From Blasia pusilla (Eukaryota; Marchantiophyta; Marchantiopsida; Blasiales), in assembly GCA_050084515.1 (NCBI GenBank), contig CM114273.1:16058001-16122000 (forward strand): a stretch of DNA of 64,000 nucleotides. The letters run 5' to 3'. Positions 33,481 to 44,019 of this stretch are shown piece after piece. Position 1 is the stretch's first letter; each line of letters begins with the position of its first letter. The position numbers were made by a program, and so were the translations under genes. Below the pieces are notes generated by a model. It was not told the origin of the DNA. It saw only the letters and a list, made by a program, of their open reading frames with translations, and ran no database searches.

Positions 33481-33752
33481 GAGTTCTCATGTTGGAGGGT
33501 CGTGATGGAGTTGTTTGGAAGGACCATGTGCGTAATTGTGCGCCATGTCATCTTCCAAATATGGATGGTACTGTTGACCCAAGCTTAGCCATCATACGTG
33601 CTAGCTTGAGAAGCATGTTGTGTGGGTCTGCTGGTAACGCAGCCCGTATGTTGGTGTGTGATCGATGTTCTAGGGGTTGGCACATGATGTGTTTGACTCC
33701 ACGTATGGATGTTGTTCCTACTGGAAGGTGGGTTTGTCCTCGATGTACTTAG
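33481..33752 (+). CDS. Integrase tail and PHD finger of P2
   Basis: The C-terminal part of the polyprotein, open to a TAG at 33750-33752. After LEGRDGVVWKDHVRNCAPCH and a short linker comes a PHD finger: LC, then MLVCDRC, GWHMMC, and WVCPRCT at the very end. Spacing (C-x11-C-x2-C-x4-H-x2-C-x14-C-x2-C) and the Trp two residues before the sixth Cys fit the PHD consensus. The first Cys of the pair is Ser here (SMLC), while P3 keeps it (CMLC), so the parent had a full C4-H-C3 finger. PHD fingers read histone H3 tails. A RING or ADD-type finger is less likely on spacing. Confidence 0.85.
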
Positions 33753-33911
33753 GAGAGGTAGATGACTTGATCTTTGCATGATATGGATTACAGATGTGTG
33801 ACTAATGATGGGGCAACCTAGCACACGACCTTTTGATTCGTGCATCCACGAAGGTGTATAGCATGTAGTAGATGTATAGGGCTATCTGGGAGTTAGAGGG
33901 ACCTAATCGCT

Positions 33912-33924
33912 AGTTAGGGGGGCG
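33912..33924 (+). other. Polypurine tract of P2
   Basis: AGTTAGGGGGGCG immediately before the R1 module, equivalent to those in P1 and P3. Confidence 0.6.
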
Positions 33925-34500
33925 AGTTGTGGTACACTTGTGTTTGTGGATGCTCTCGTCTATGTTATGTATGTATGTGAGTATGGTATGTCAGCGATGT
34001 ATGTTGTATGACGATGTGGATTCGCACGACAACTGTCATGATCATTCGGATTATGTCGTAGAGTATAGTGTGCTAGTAGAGGCCATACCTTATGTAGGGC
34101 CATAGTGTCTAGGTAGAGATGCGGTTTCATACATAGGGTTGGGGGTTACTCCGTGGAGGGGACTTTTCCAATAGGGCCTGCTCTTAGGTTGGAGGATATA
34201 GTGTGGAGTGCATTCAAAGAACAGTTAGTTCTTTGAGTTGAGCCTGTTGCATTGGGAGTTAGCCTTGGTAGTGAGTAGAGCTCTTGGCTATGATGGTTCC
34301 CACAAGCTTCGACGTGGATTCTCCCATCGTGGAGTGGGTTTGGCTCGATTGCATGTGATTCTATACGTGTTTTATGACAATAGGTCTTTCACAGATTTCA
34401 GTTGTGGTACATTTATGTTTTTGGATGCTCTCGTCTATGTTATGTATGTATGTGAGTATGGTATGTCATCGATGTATGTTGTATGACGATGTGGATTCGC
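33925..34500 (+). repeat. 3' LTR of P2 with flanking R1 and R1' modules
   Basis: R1 occupies 33925-34033 and the LTR core 34034-34400 (TGTCATGATC to GATTTCA). R1' occupies 34401-34500 and repeats the start of R1 (TTGTGGTACA, GACGATGTGGATTCGCAC). A TATA-like GGATATA lies near 34194-34200. Confidence 0.75.
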
Positions 34501-34560
34501 ACTTTCATGGATTATTCCTCAATAAAAATCATAGGCGAGAAGTTAGGTAAGCTATCGTGC
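34501..34560. other. 59-bp spacer at the centre of the P2/P3 inverted repeat
   Basis: Unique-looking sequence (TTTCATGGATTATTCCTC...) between the two R1' termini, which both stop at GATTCGCAC. Confidence 0.7.
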
Positions 34561-35134
34561 GAATCCACATCGTCATACAACATACATCGCTGACATACCA
34601 TACTCACATACATACATAACATAGACGAGAGTATCCACAAACACAAGTGTACCACAACTGAAATCCGTGAAAGACCTACTGTCATAAAACACGTTTACAA
34701 TCACATACAATCGAGCCAAACCCACTCCACGATGGGAGAATCTAGGTCGAAGCTTATGGAAACACCATAGCCAAGAGCTCTACTCACTACCAAGGCTAAC
34801 TCCCAACGCAACAGCTCAACTCAAAGAATCGACGTTTCTTTGAGGGCACTCCACCTTATATCCTCCAACCTAAGAGCGGGCCCTATTGGGAAAGTCACCC
34901 CCAAGTGAGTAACCCCCAACCCTATGTATGGAACCGCATCTCTACCAAGCCACTACGGTCCTACATAAGGAATGGCCTCTACTAGCACACCATACTCTAC
35001 GACATAATCCGTATGGTCATGATAATTGTCGTATAATCCACATCGTCATACAACATACATCGACATACCATACTCACATACATACATAACATAGACGCAG
35101 AGTATCCACAAACACAAGTGTACCACAACTCGCC
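34561..35134 (-). repeat. 3' LTR of P3 with R1' and R1 modules
   Basis: R1' is 34561-34658, the LTR core 34659-35025 and R1 35026-35134. The core is nearly identical to 43535-43902. The polypurine tract (35131-35139) directly adjoins R1. Confidence 0.78.
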
Positions 35135-35273
35135 CCCCTAACTGGCGATTAGGTCCCTCTAACTCCCAGGTAGCCCTATACATCTACTACATACTATACA
35201 CCTTCTTGGGTGCCCGAATCAGAAGGCCGGGTGCTAGGTTGTCCCATCGTTAGTCGCACATCTGTAATCCATA

Positions 35274-35567
35274 TCATGCAAAGATCAAATCATCTACCTC
35301 TCCTAAGTACATCGAGGACAAACCCACCTTCCAAAGAGGGAACAACATCCAAACGTGAGTCAAACACATCATGTGCCAACCCCTAGAACACCGATCACAC
35401 ACCAACATACGGGCTGCGTTACCAGCAGACCCACACAACATGCACCTCAAGCTAGCACGTATCATGGCTAAGCTTGGGTCAACAGTACCATCCACATTTG
35501 GAAGATGACATGGCGCACAATTACGCACATGGTCCTTCCAAACAACTCCATCACGACCCTCCAACAT
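35274..35567 (-). pseudogene. PHD finger of P3
   Basis: Minus strand reads LEGRDGVVWKDHVRNCAPCH, then CMLCGSAGNAARMLVCDRC and GWHMMC, keeping all four first Cys, the His and the fifth Cys. A one-base deletion shifts the frame right after HMMCLT. The last Cys pair is present in the other frame (GTTTGTCCTCGATGT encodes VCPRC). The ancestral domain was therefore an intact C4-H-C3 PHD finger. Confidence 0.85.
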
Positions 35568-36700
35568 GAGAACTCCGAGCTAACACCTCGCGCAAGACTC
35601 GTAAAATAGTGCGGCTGCCGTCACATCCAACGTTGTCGGTGCAATGCTGCAAATAGACATAGTCCCCACATGGAACCTACGAATCGATGGTCGATAACCT
35701 CCACCCGAATGGTTGCATACCGCAACGTATCCCTATGTTGAGCAATGGCAAGATTCTCAAAGGGTTGGCATAATCCTCCGAAAGAGCTCCGCCCGTTGAG
35801 AACACACCCTCATCCACATCTCTCGGGTCATCAAGGTTCACCACCTCACTAGACTCGACTAATTGCCGCTGGAAAGTCCGATCTCGGCCGATAAATGTAA
35901 AAATAAGGTGAGAAGGAAGCCATAGATGCTTGGCGATCGAACCTATACCCCATGGCTAACAATGGCAACCGAATATCGGTCTCCAAGATGCCCTTCAGAG
36001 GCCATACTTGCGCAATGCCCTCTTCACCGCCTCGAACCACACGCCAGCCAAACCATCCGCCTTGGATGATCTCGAGACGTGGTCCGATGATCAATCAACG
36101 CCTTGTCACACAAGACTGAAACTCACCTCAAACATCAGACCTCGGTCGGTCAAGACTTCACCTGGTGCACCAAAATGACTTAGCACTCTATCCAAACGAT
36201 ACGCCATTCCCTCACTTGCCTTGTCTGGTAATGCCACCAACTCAATCCACTTGGAGAAGTGCTCCACCATCACCAACACATATCGATGATGTCGTACACT
36301 CAACGGTAACGGTCCCGCAAAGTCCACACTCCAACGGTAACCCAACCCCATAATAGGCAAGGGGTGTAATTGTGGTGTAGGGGCATTAAATGATGCCTCA
36401 CCCGATCACAAACCATACAACGTGACACCAATTGCTGCACCTGAGTATGCATGCCACGCCACCAATATCGCCAAGGAGTAAGCTATACGACGCTTTACCC
36501 CAAAATGTCCCAACTCCTCATGGGCATGTCGCACAATGCGCTCTCTCGAGCCAAATGTGGCAAGATTTGTACTCTACCATCCTCCCACACGCGGAGAATA
36601 TGTGTTCCTCCAATCGATACCTCTTAGCACGTTGAAGAACACGGTCTCGCTCCTTGGCACTCACTATGCCTGGCACCCTACTTGGTCAGAGGAACTCCAA
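35568..36700 (-). pseudogene. Integrase of P3
   Basis: Core at 36106-36360: MGLGYRWSVDFAGPLPLSVR with the first Asp, EHFSKWIELVALPDKASEG, and LTDRGLMFE with the second Asp. The continuation at 35849-36094 has YRFDRQASMASFSPYF. The HHCC N-terminus is spread over 36380-36690 in other frames (C-M-V-C-D type pair near 36420). Several single-base indels break the frame. It matches P2 closely as an inverted copy to about 36364. Confidence 0.82.
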
Positions 36701-37363
36701 CACCAACGCATCATCATGAATATTACGCTGATCCGTACCACCATCTCCAACCTTAGGATCTCAAGGTGGCCATCTACCCTCGACTAGAGTAAGATATCAT
36801 GTGGTCTTCCATACTAAAGTCCACCTAACCAACATAAAAGGCGGATGCATGCCAACCTGGCACCATCTCCTCATCAACCTCGCCATGCCATCTAGCCCCG
36901 ATTGTATCCTCTTCTTGGCTAGTACATGGGTTCCTACTCAACCCATCAAGCATCAAGGTTGGCAACCAGTCTATGTACCACCTAGAAGTCATACTCTTGT
37001 AAGATAAGAGCCCACCGTGCAAGCTTCCTGTAAGCTTGTCCGACTCTATCAACCACTTGAGCGGTGATCAGTAACAAGGGTAAATTGTGTGCCAAACAAG
37101 TAACACCTAAAGTGTGGCACACCACACTCTTGCCAAGCACTCTCCCTCATATGAACTATAGCGCGACTCATTTGCATTATTCGAACGACTTGCATAGGCC
37201 ACCACAAACTCCATGTGCTCATCACCATGTTGTGTCAACACCGCTCCAAGTCCCAACCTACTCCAATCGTGTGTGTAATCTGAAATGGGCGCCCCTCGAT
37301 AGGTCTCCTCAAGATAGGCGCCGCCACCAACCGGGCCTTAAGCTCCACAAAAGCTCTCTCTGA
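36701..37363 (-). pseudogene. RNase H region of P3
   Basis: Decayed but collinear with P1 RNase H. Recognisable minus-strand pieces include a segment around 37250-37290 equivalent to FQ.HT..S.LGLGA and a later one near 37140-37190 equivalent to RSNN.AES.YSS.EGE. Frames change repeatedly. Confidence 0.6.
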
Positions 37364-38340
37364 TCATCTCCCAAAGTGCCACTCTTGATCTGATTTCAGC
37401 AATTGGTTCAAAGGCTTTGCCATAGCACTAAATCCCTTCACATACCTCCGATAGTAGTTTGCCAATCCCATGAATGCTCGAACTCTACTCACATCTACCG
37501 GACGCGGAATAAGTGCAATAGCCTCCACCTTTGCTTGTTGAACTCCCAAACCACTGGATAGATCACATGACCCAATTACTCAACATCCTCATGGAAGAAC
37601 TTACACTTTCTCGGATGCAACGAGACCATGAGCTTTCAACCGCTCAAACACCATCTGCAAATGTATCGATGCTCCTCCACCGTGTTCTTCGAACACCAAG
37701 ATATCATCAATGTAACACCGAACAAAATCCAACCCCGCTAGGATCCGTCCATCACTCTTTGAAACTCGGCAGTGCATTCTTCAACCCAAAGGGTAAGAAT
37801 TTCCACTTGTACAAACAATCCTTGCCATGAGAGTTGACACCCCAAAATCTTTGTCTTGGCCTTGTCACTCTCCCAAATCGGCAATTAATGGTATCTGTCC
37901 GAAGATCCAAAAATCTGAAAATCTTTGCCTGTCCCAACACATCAAAGATCTCTCAGTGTAGGCATGGCATACCTATCGGCCTTGGTTTGCCGATTGATAG
38001 GACGGTAATCTCCACACATCCGCCTATCCGTAGTTGCCATGCATATCCTTTTAGCGAGCATGACAGTGGCGATGCATACTCTCCATGCGACAACTCCACT
38101 AATCGAGCCTTCAAAAGGTCCAACGTCCTACTCAATCAGGTCCCTCTCCATATCACTATATCGGTAGGGACGACGGAAGATTGGCGATCACTAGCCAAAT
38201 CAATCCGTATACCGGGTCCAACCAGAGAACCCAACTCCTTCATGCTAAAGGCAAAACAACTCCTATAAGCACGTAGGAACCGTGTCAGCGTCGTTTCTCA
38301 CCTCCCGTAAGCTTGGGCCCAAGTAATGGCTCCCAAGTCT
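37364..38340 (-). pseudogene. Reverse transcriptase of P3
   Basis: Minus-strand RT with the pre-RT block (about 38150-38330), VELSHGEYASPLSC, FLPFGLKNALPSF at 37752-37940, an active site readable as YIDDILV at about 37695-37715, then RVRAFMGLANYYRRYVKGFS at 37364-37549. Frame changes separate the blocks. The active-site Asp pair is preserved at the DNA level. Confidence 0.82.
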
Positions 38341-38639
38341 CCTCCTTTGGCATACTAAAGGGAGAGGGCGATGCCATTGGTCGCTACATAACCCCCTCAT
38401 AAGATGATACATCCTTAGCTACACCATCAACTGAGCAAATAACTCCTCCACCAAAGATGAGCAACCAACTCCACATGCCCAGCCATTACATCCCATTTAC
38501 TCCAAGGATGCAAAAATACTACTCTCCTCGCCCCCACCGATGCCTCTACCATCCCGGTAGCCATCGAGCTCATTACAAGGGGTGGAAGACCCACGACATA
38601 GTCCGAAGTCGACGCTCGCCATACCAAGACTCAAAATCC

Positions 38640-39560
38640 AAGTCAAACAATTCAGGTCCATGGCCTGACCCAACACATGACGTCGTGAAGCCTCGAAATA
38701 GAAGCAACCACCGCCACGCCAAGAGTAGTAAATCCCATCGCACGCTCTCTCTCATCAGCGTTAGGCTCCACCAATCGCCGCACATGAGAATCCCATACAA
38801 GCCCCGAACCACCTTCCCTCGTAGGCATGTGACGCGGGAAAACTCACAAATGTGGGTAGTGCCATCCTAGGTGGCCCACACGGTTCACCACCGCCATGGG
38901 TGACCGATCAATAACCCTCACCACTTGAGAAAGTCGCCAAGATTCAAGATACTATCCTTTGTAAGGCAAGGATCGCCAGACCGCATCATATGCTCGACGA
39001 GAACCTCCTAGGCAACAAGTTTGTCCACCACAAGCGTGGGCGATGTGCACGCTGAGCCAACTCATGTTGCATCCAACAACACCGCTGGTCCAATCCAAGA
39101 TCGCACCTCATGAACACTCGCCATCATCCGGGTCCAGTGTCACCCAACAATGGAACATTCTCGAATGTAAGCTAGAGCACGTGCTCGATGAACTGAAGAT
39201 GTCGTAACACCCGTAACATCTCCCAAAACAATCGAGACCTGGGGTCTGTAATCCCTCACCACAACCAAAGACGTGTATGACCTTGACATGGCCATCCAAA
39301 GCAATCACCAAATCCACAGGACCAATTCTCTCAAGGTCCTGCGCCCAACAATGCAATGTATGATGGTAAAGCACGCTGGTACCCACGAATAGCGATGGCG
39401 GCAACAACTCAGGATATCTCGCATCAATCGACCAATATGTCGGGATGAGACTCTCGGCCGTCTCATCTCGCTCCACATACACGTATCTCCAGACAGAATA
39501 CCGGCTGCAACATCTGCAGACCAAACCAAGTGCTAATCCCACCAAAGAGATCTAACACAC
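38640..39560 (-). pseudogene. C5-cytosine DNA methyltransferase-like domain of P3
   Basis: Motif I reads LDLFGGIST at 39530-39553 on the minus strand, a textbook AdoMet-binding start. Motif II is followed by RYPELLPPS and DLERIGPVDLVIA. One base out of frame comes GWPCQGHT with the catalytic Cys (PCQ codons at 39283-39291). DPRS and FWEMLRVL follow in another frame, then ENVP (39151-39162) and LLGDT. Later blocks read HRPRLWWTNLLP and LGQAMDLN (38651-38690). The order I-II-IV-VI-VIII-TRD-X is that of canonical C5 methyltransferases. Compared with P1 the motif residues are better conserved but frameshifts are more frequent. Host MET1, CMT or DRM origin was considered; none fits the order and ending well, and the C-terminus is closer to DNMT3-type enzymes. 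Confidence 0.84.
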
Positions 39561-40950
39561 AAATGCCCCGCGGATACCGCCATACAATGGGTGTAGTATC
39601 CAAAGGGGATAACCTAACTGGTGAGAAGTAGGAGTCCGCCGTGGGGCCTCCTCTTCCTCGTGAGGTATAACAACCTCACACCAAGCCTCCTACACTAGGC
39701 GATCAGCCTCCTACCGTAGTGCACCGCTGAACTCCAAAGTGGCACATCCAACGATGAGGATGCCCTTTGCTGCAAAAATAGGGACCTCCTCTACCTCCTC
39801 ATGCGCAAGAGAATCCATAGCGAAAACATTACCCTCGAAAAAGTCTCTGGCCAAGTGACTACTCCACTAAAACCAGCCACAGATGCTAACACTGTTGGGG
39901 AAGACCCTCTGGTCGAGCCCCTAAATAAATCTCACAGAACTTGGCTCATACGTCCATTCTCGGATCGCCAACCTGGTCTATAAGACGTTGTCTCACCCAG
40001 TAATCCATCTGAAAACCCATCGGGTACAATCGCTCCTCCAACTAGTACATCATACGACTCGGTGATGTGACTACATGCAGATACTCCCAACCGGGAGCTA
40101 TCGATCGCATGATCTGGTCTCAACTGTACAAAAAAATTTCCCGTGTTATGAATTGAGACCTATCATTGGCTCCTCCAAGTGATGTTTGAACTGGAATGGG
40201 CAAGGCTCAAGCTCGACCTCCGAATACCCAAACCAATACATGCCGCCTTTCCCAACATCAAGGTTGGGCACCGAGTCTAACAAGACTCTATCTGGTCTAT
40301 ACACTGCCCTATAGGACTCACCAATCGGAAGATCCCACCGGTTGTCCAACATACATACACCGGTGTAAGCCTCTCACGATCAATGGCTGGCCGGGTGGTA
40401 ATGCATCCATCTTCGCCGCCGCCGCTCGCAAGTAGCACTAGTACTCAATGCTACTCGACATAGAGGGTCGCTCCACCGCAACACCCTCATCCACCTCAAC
40501 ACGTGTAGCAAGAACACCCCACGTTCACACAACATGGTCGCTAATCGAAATACAGGAGCTAAGTCAACTCCTAAAGCCATCACTCCGTGGCGAAAACAAT
40601 GGGGATCCCAACACCGAAGTTGCCATCCGCAATCTTTTGCATTGATCTTTGCATCCGTGTCTACTACACTCGATGTAGATGCCTCGGTCCCTCACTTTGT
40701 TGGCTCAATAGGGCTGCGAGGAACCATGGATGGAGTCCTAAGCACCTCAGACAACAAGAATGACTGGGGGAAGCCTAGCTCGCCTCCCGACCTCATCCCT
40801 CTGTGGGTCCAACTCACAATAGCACCACGTGGCTCGACGCTTTCGAGTGGCTCCTCTCGAATCGCAGTTGATGCCTCAACTTTGTCTTTGCACTCGCCAT
40901 ATAAGAGAGATCATCCCTCCATAAGAGGTGGAAGCCCTGCTCCCGAACTG
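39561..40950 (-). pseudogene. P3 linker between gag and methyltransferase
   Basis: Minus-strand open blocks at 40146-40352 (LDNRWDLPIGESYRAVYRPD and GGMYWFGYSEVELEPCPFQF) and 40380-40583. I do not recognise a domain and see no protease active-site motif. The equivalent P1 region is deleted or diverged. Confidence 0.45.
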
Positions 40951-42420
40951 ATCTATCTTTGGATACCCGACCATAGTAGCCAACTTCCGCTCCAATGCTC
41001 AATCTTGGCGACCATAGGCGACTCTGTCGTAGTGGTAGGGGTAGCCACCGTAGGCTCTCCAACCACTGGTCCACCTCTACCACCTCGGCCTCTCGGAGCT
41101 ACTCCACCACGGCCACGGCCTGATCTCAACTCTGGATGAAGATCAAAGCAACGCTCTCGAGGATGACCTAGTCTCCCGCAATGATCACACTGAGTTGGGG
41201 CCGACTGAGGCCCATCCTCCAAAGTCCATCTCCCATCCTCTTGGGGACAAAACTTCCTAACATGATCACCTCCACATGTCCAACATGATCGCCCTTGTGC
41301 GGGGCAGCAAATGAAGGCAATGGTCTCTGCACAAATGTCCCTCTAGGACTTGACTGAGGTCGCGTGTACCCCCCACGACTCCCACTACTACTACCACCAC
41401 CACTACTACGAGACTGTGAGGTGGGCGGCTGAACACGAGAAGTAGTAGTTGTATCCCTACTGAATGCGGATGTCACCACTCTCTCCTTCACCATGTTAAG
41501 CTCAATCTTCTCAGATAGAGCAAACACATGGGTCAATGTGGGTGAATCATCACTCATAAGAGTAGCATCACGCACCCTCTGGCGCAAATCTGTCCAAGAT
41601 CCCATACCAAAATCGGACTTCGATCCTCGATTACACCCTGGTAATGAAATCAAGCGCCGATACGCGTGTATGCCTCACTTAAGACTCTCACCGTCTTTCG
41701 CTCAAAGTCCTGAAGATTCCTCAACTTCTCCGTCTTCACTCCTTGATAGTTCTTCTTCAACCTCTTGAAGAACTCTGCAAATCGGCTAGCGATGGTGGGG
41801 CACTAGTACCTCCACTAGTACCCCCACTAGTACCTCCACCTGGTACCCCCACTCCGGCTCACTGCACCACTCAACGTCGGGCCGGGCCGGGCATAGTAGG
41901 AGCACTACTACCAATACCACCATGGGTGATAGACACATAGCCTGGAGACCAATATTGTCTCCATGCCTCAATCTCAAAACAACATGGTCCTTCCTAAACT
42001 CATGGTAATCATCCATGGGTGGTCCTTCCAAGTCTTTGAAACAACCCTTTCCAAGCCAAGAAGGGTGTAAACAACGTGGCGTTCCGCAACATTTGCATAT
42101 CACACCACGTATCAAACTCCTGCATGAAGTCCTCCAACTCAATGGTACCCACTACACCCGAGTATCGTCGTGGGCCCTTCATGGCCCCATATCCACCGTC
42201 CATGTCCCAAATCAATGGAGCTGCAACACTCGATAACAACGTAGAAGACTCGGTGTTTGGAACACCTCGTCCTCCTCTTCATCAACCGTCGGAAGTGGAA
42301 AAGGTAGCCGATACCTAAATCCACTCCGTGTGAAACCACCACTTTATCCGCACCACGGTCCCCAACCAGACCACCCGGCTGACTCCATGATGACCAACGC
42401 CGATGCCGCACCACCACCAA
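40951..42420 (-). pseudogene. Gag of P3
   Basis: Capsid-like part at 42009-42239 (PRRYSGVVGTIELEDFMQEF) and 41168-41653 (WTDLRQRVRDATL, then LTHVFALSEKIELNMV). A Ser/Gly/Arg-rich stretch follows, then a CCHC zinc knuckle, CDHCGRLGHPRERCFDLHPE, at about 41140-41195. An RG-rich tail (SGRGRGGVAPRGRGG) could bind RNA. Frameshifts separate the pieces. Confidence 0.8.
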
Positions 42421-43534
42421 ATTACCAAGTGACGTCGATGTCGCTATACTATTCTAGCTCTACTAGCTATGGGTGTAGGCAACCTAACTTGTCATCACCA
42501 CAAGAAGTCTCCCACAGTCTACTCGTCATCCCTCCAGCCTCACTACCGGTAGCACACAGGAGTAACACTACTCTGGAAATCAGCGTCAACCCTAACAATG
42601 GGCGCGCAAGCAAGAAGCACGATGGAGGGGATCCAAACACAGGAAATCCAACGACAACCCTCCAATCGCAAATGGAAATCAAGGTAACACAATCCACCAA
42701 ACGTGGTGCCCTCTGAATCCACAAAACCCACCACACAATTCTAACGCAATAGCTACTCCGCCGCGGGTCGATGACGTGCTAGTCGAACTCGCAAAGACTG
42801 AAAATATCACCGCATGGAGAGGCTACACCGCACTATGCGCTAGAGGTACATCAACCAAAAACATGAGATGCATAAAGCGCCTAACACATCTCCGAACAAA
42901 GACCAAATGAGCTACAACAGTCAGACACCTGGCATAGTTAAGAACTCGGCGCTTAAGCGCCCTCCAGCGAATAGCTCAAAGATGGGTGACCGAGTTATGC
43001 AAAACTCAAATCCCAAATCCTGCAAAAATTGCCTCACGCCCAAGCAAGCAAGCTTGCTTGCTTGCTCCTTGCTCCTTACTCCGCCTCTCACGCCCACTCG
43101 CCCCGAGCTACCACGAGTTGCCTCGAAGCCTCCGCCAAGTTTCATGCACGCAGAAATCCGCAACGCTCCACGCACTCGAGCAGATAGCTTCACATGAGAT
43201 CACAATACAAGTAGCAATAGGAACCTCTCACCCGATCTGGATGAACTTCAACAGAGCTTCCGCACTCCAAGCTCTCCACATCAGAAAACTGTCGAACACG
43301 ACCAGAATCTTCAATGCTTGATAACTTCCAACTCCCTTGACGAAATCCGGCGATCTACAGCGCGTTGGAAAGCTCTCAGAAAGGCGCTTCTTTCCCAACT
43401 GACCATGCACCAGATTCACACCTCCAACATAGGCAACAAGCCACGAACATCCACGGCTGAGTACACAATCTGCCCTAACCAGATCCTACTGATCTACAAT
43501 CGAAGCTACCATCGATCTACGTCAGTTCTTTGAG
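42421..43534 (-). other. P3 5' leader
   Basis: About 1.1 kb between the 5' LTR and recognisable gag. No conserved domain; no clear tRNA primer site directly next to the LTR end was found. Confidence 0.45.
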
Positions 43535-43902
43535 TGAAATCCGTGAAAGACCTACTGTCATAAAACACGTTTACAATCACATACAATCGAGCCAAACCCA
43601 CTCCACGATGGGAGAATCTAGGTCAAAGCTTGCGGGAAACACCATAGCCAAGAGCTCTACTCACTACCAAGGCTAACTCCCAACGCAACAGGCTCAACTC
43701 AAAGAACTGACTGTTCTTTGAGGGCACTCCACCTTATATCCTCCAACCTAAGAGCGGGCCCTATTGGGAAAGTCACCCCCAAGTGAGTAACCCCCAACCC
43801 TATGTATGGAACCGCATCTCTACCAAGCCACTACGGTCCTACATAAGGAATGGTCTCTACTAGCACACCATACTCTACGACATAATCCGTATGGTCATGA
43901 CA
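43535..43902 (-). repeat. 5' LTR of P3
   Basis: 368 bp, TGTCATGACC to GGATTTCA on the minus strand. A TATA-box candidate GATATAAGGT lies at 43731-43740. R1 modules are absent on both sides. Confidence 0.82.
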
Positions 43903-44019
43903 AAGCATAATTATAATATCTAGAAGTTTTAGATGAAGCAATTTCTTATGGGTCACTAAATCTGGAAGTTTGTTACATGTAATAAGGCCCACCTAGAAGC
44001 TGACTTAATAAACTTGAAT

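Larger units (their letters stand above)
32687..34500 (+). mobile_element. Gypsy element P2, 3' part only
   Basis: Plus-strand copy of the P3 family containing only the integrase core, PHD finger, 3' UTR, polypurine tract and 3' LTR with R1 modules. It is the mirror image of 34560-36364. The 5' end is cut at the P1-type LTR fragment. Confidence 0.85.
34561..43902 (-). mobile_element. Gypsy retrotransposon P3 with DNA methyltransferase-like and PHD modules
   Basis: The most complete element in the window, about 9.3 kb on the minus strand. It has 5' LTR 43535-43902, leader, gag, methyltransferase-like domain, RT, RNase H, integrase, PHD finger, polypurine tract and 3' LTR 34659-35025. The LTRs differ at only a handful of positions, suggesting a recent insertion. 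The coding region nonetheless carries many one- or two-base indels. A protease was not identified. Confidence 0.87.
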
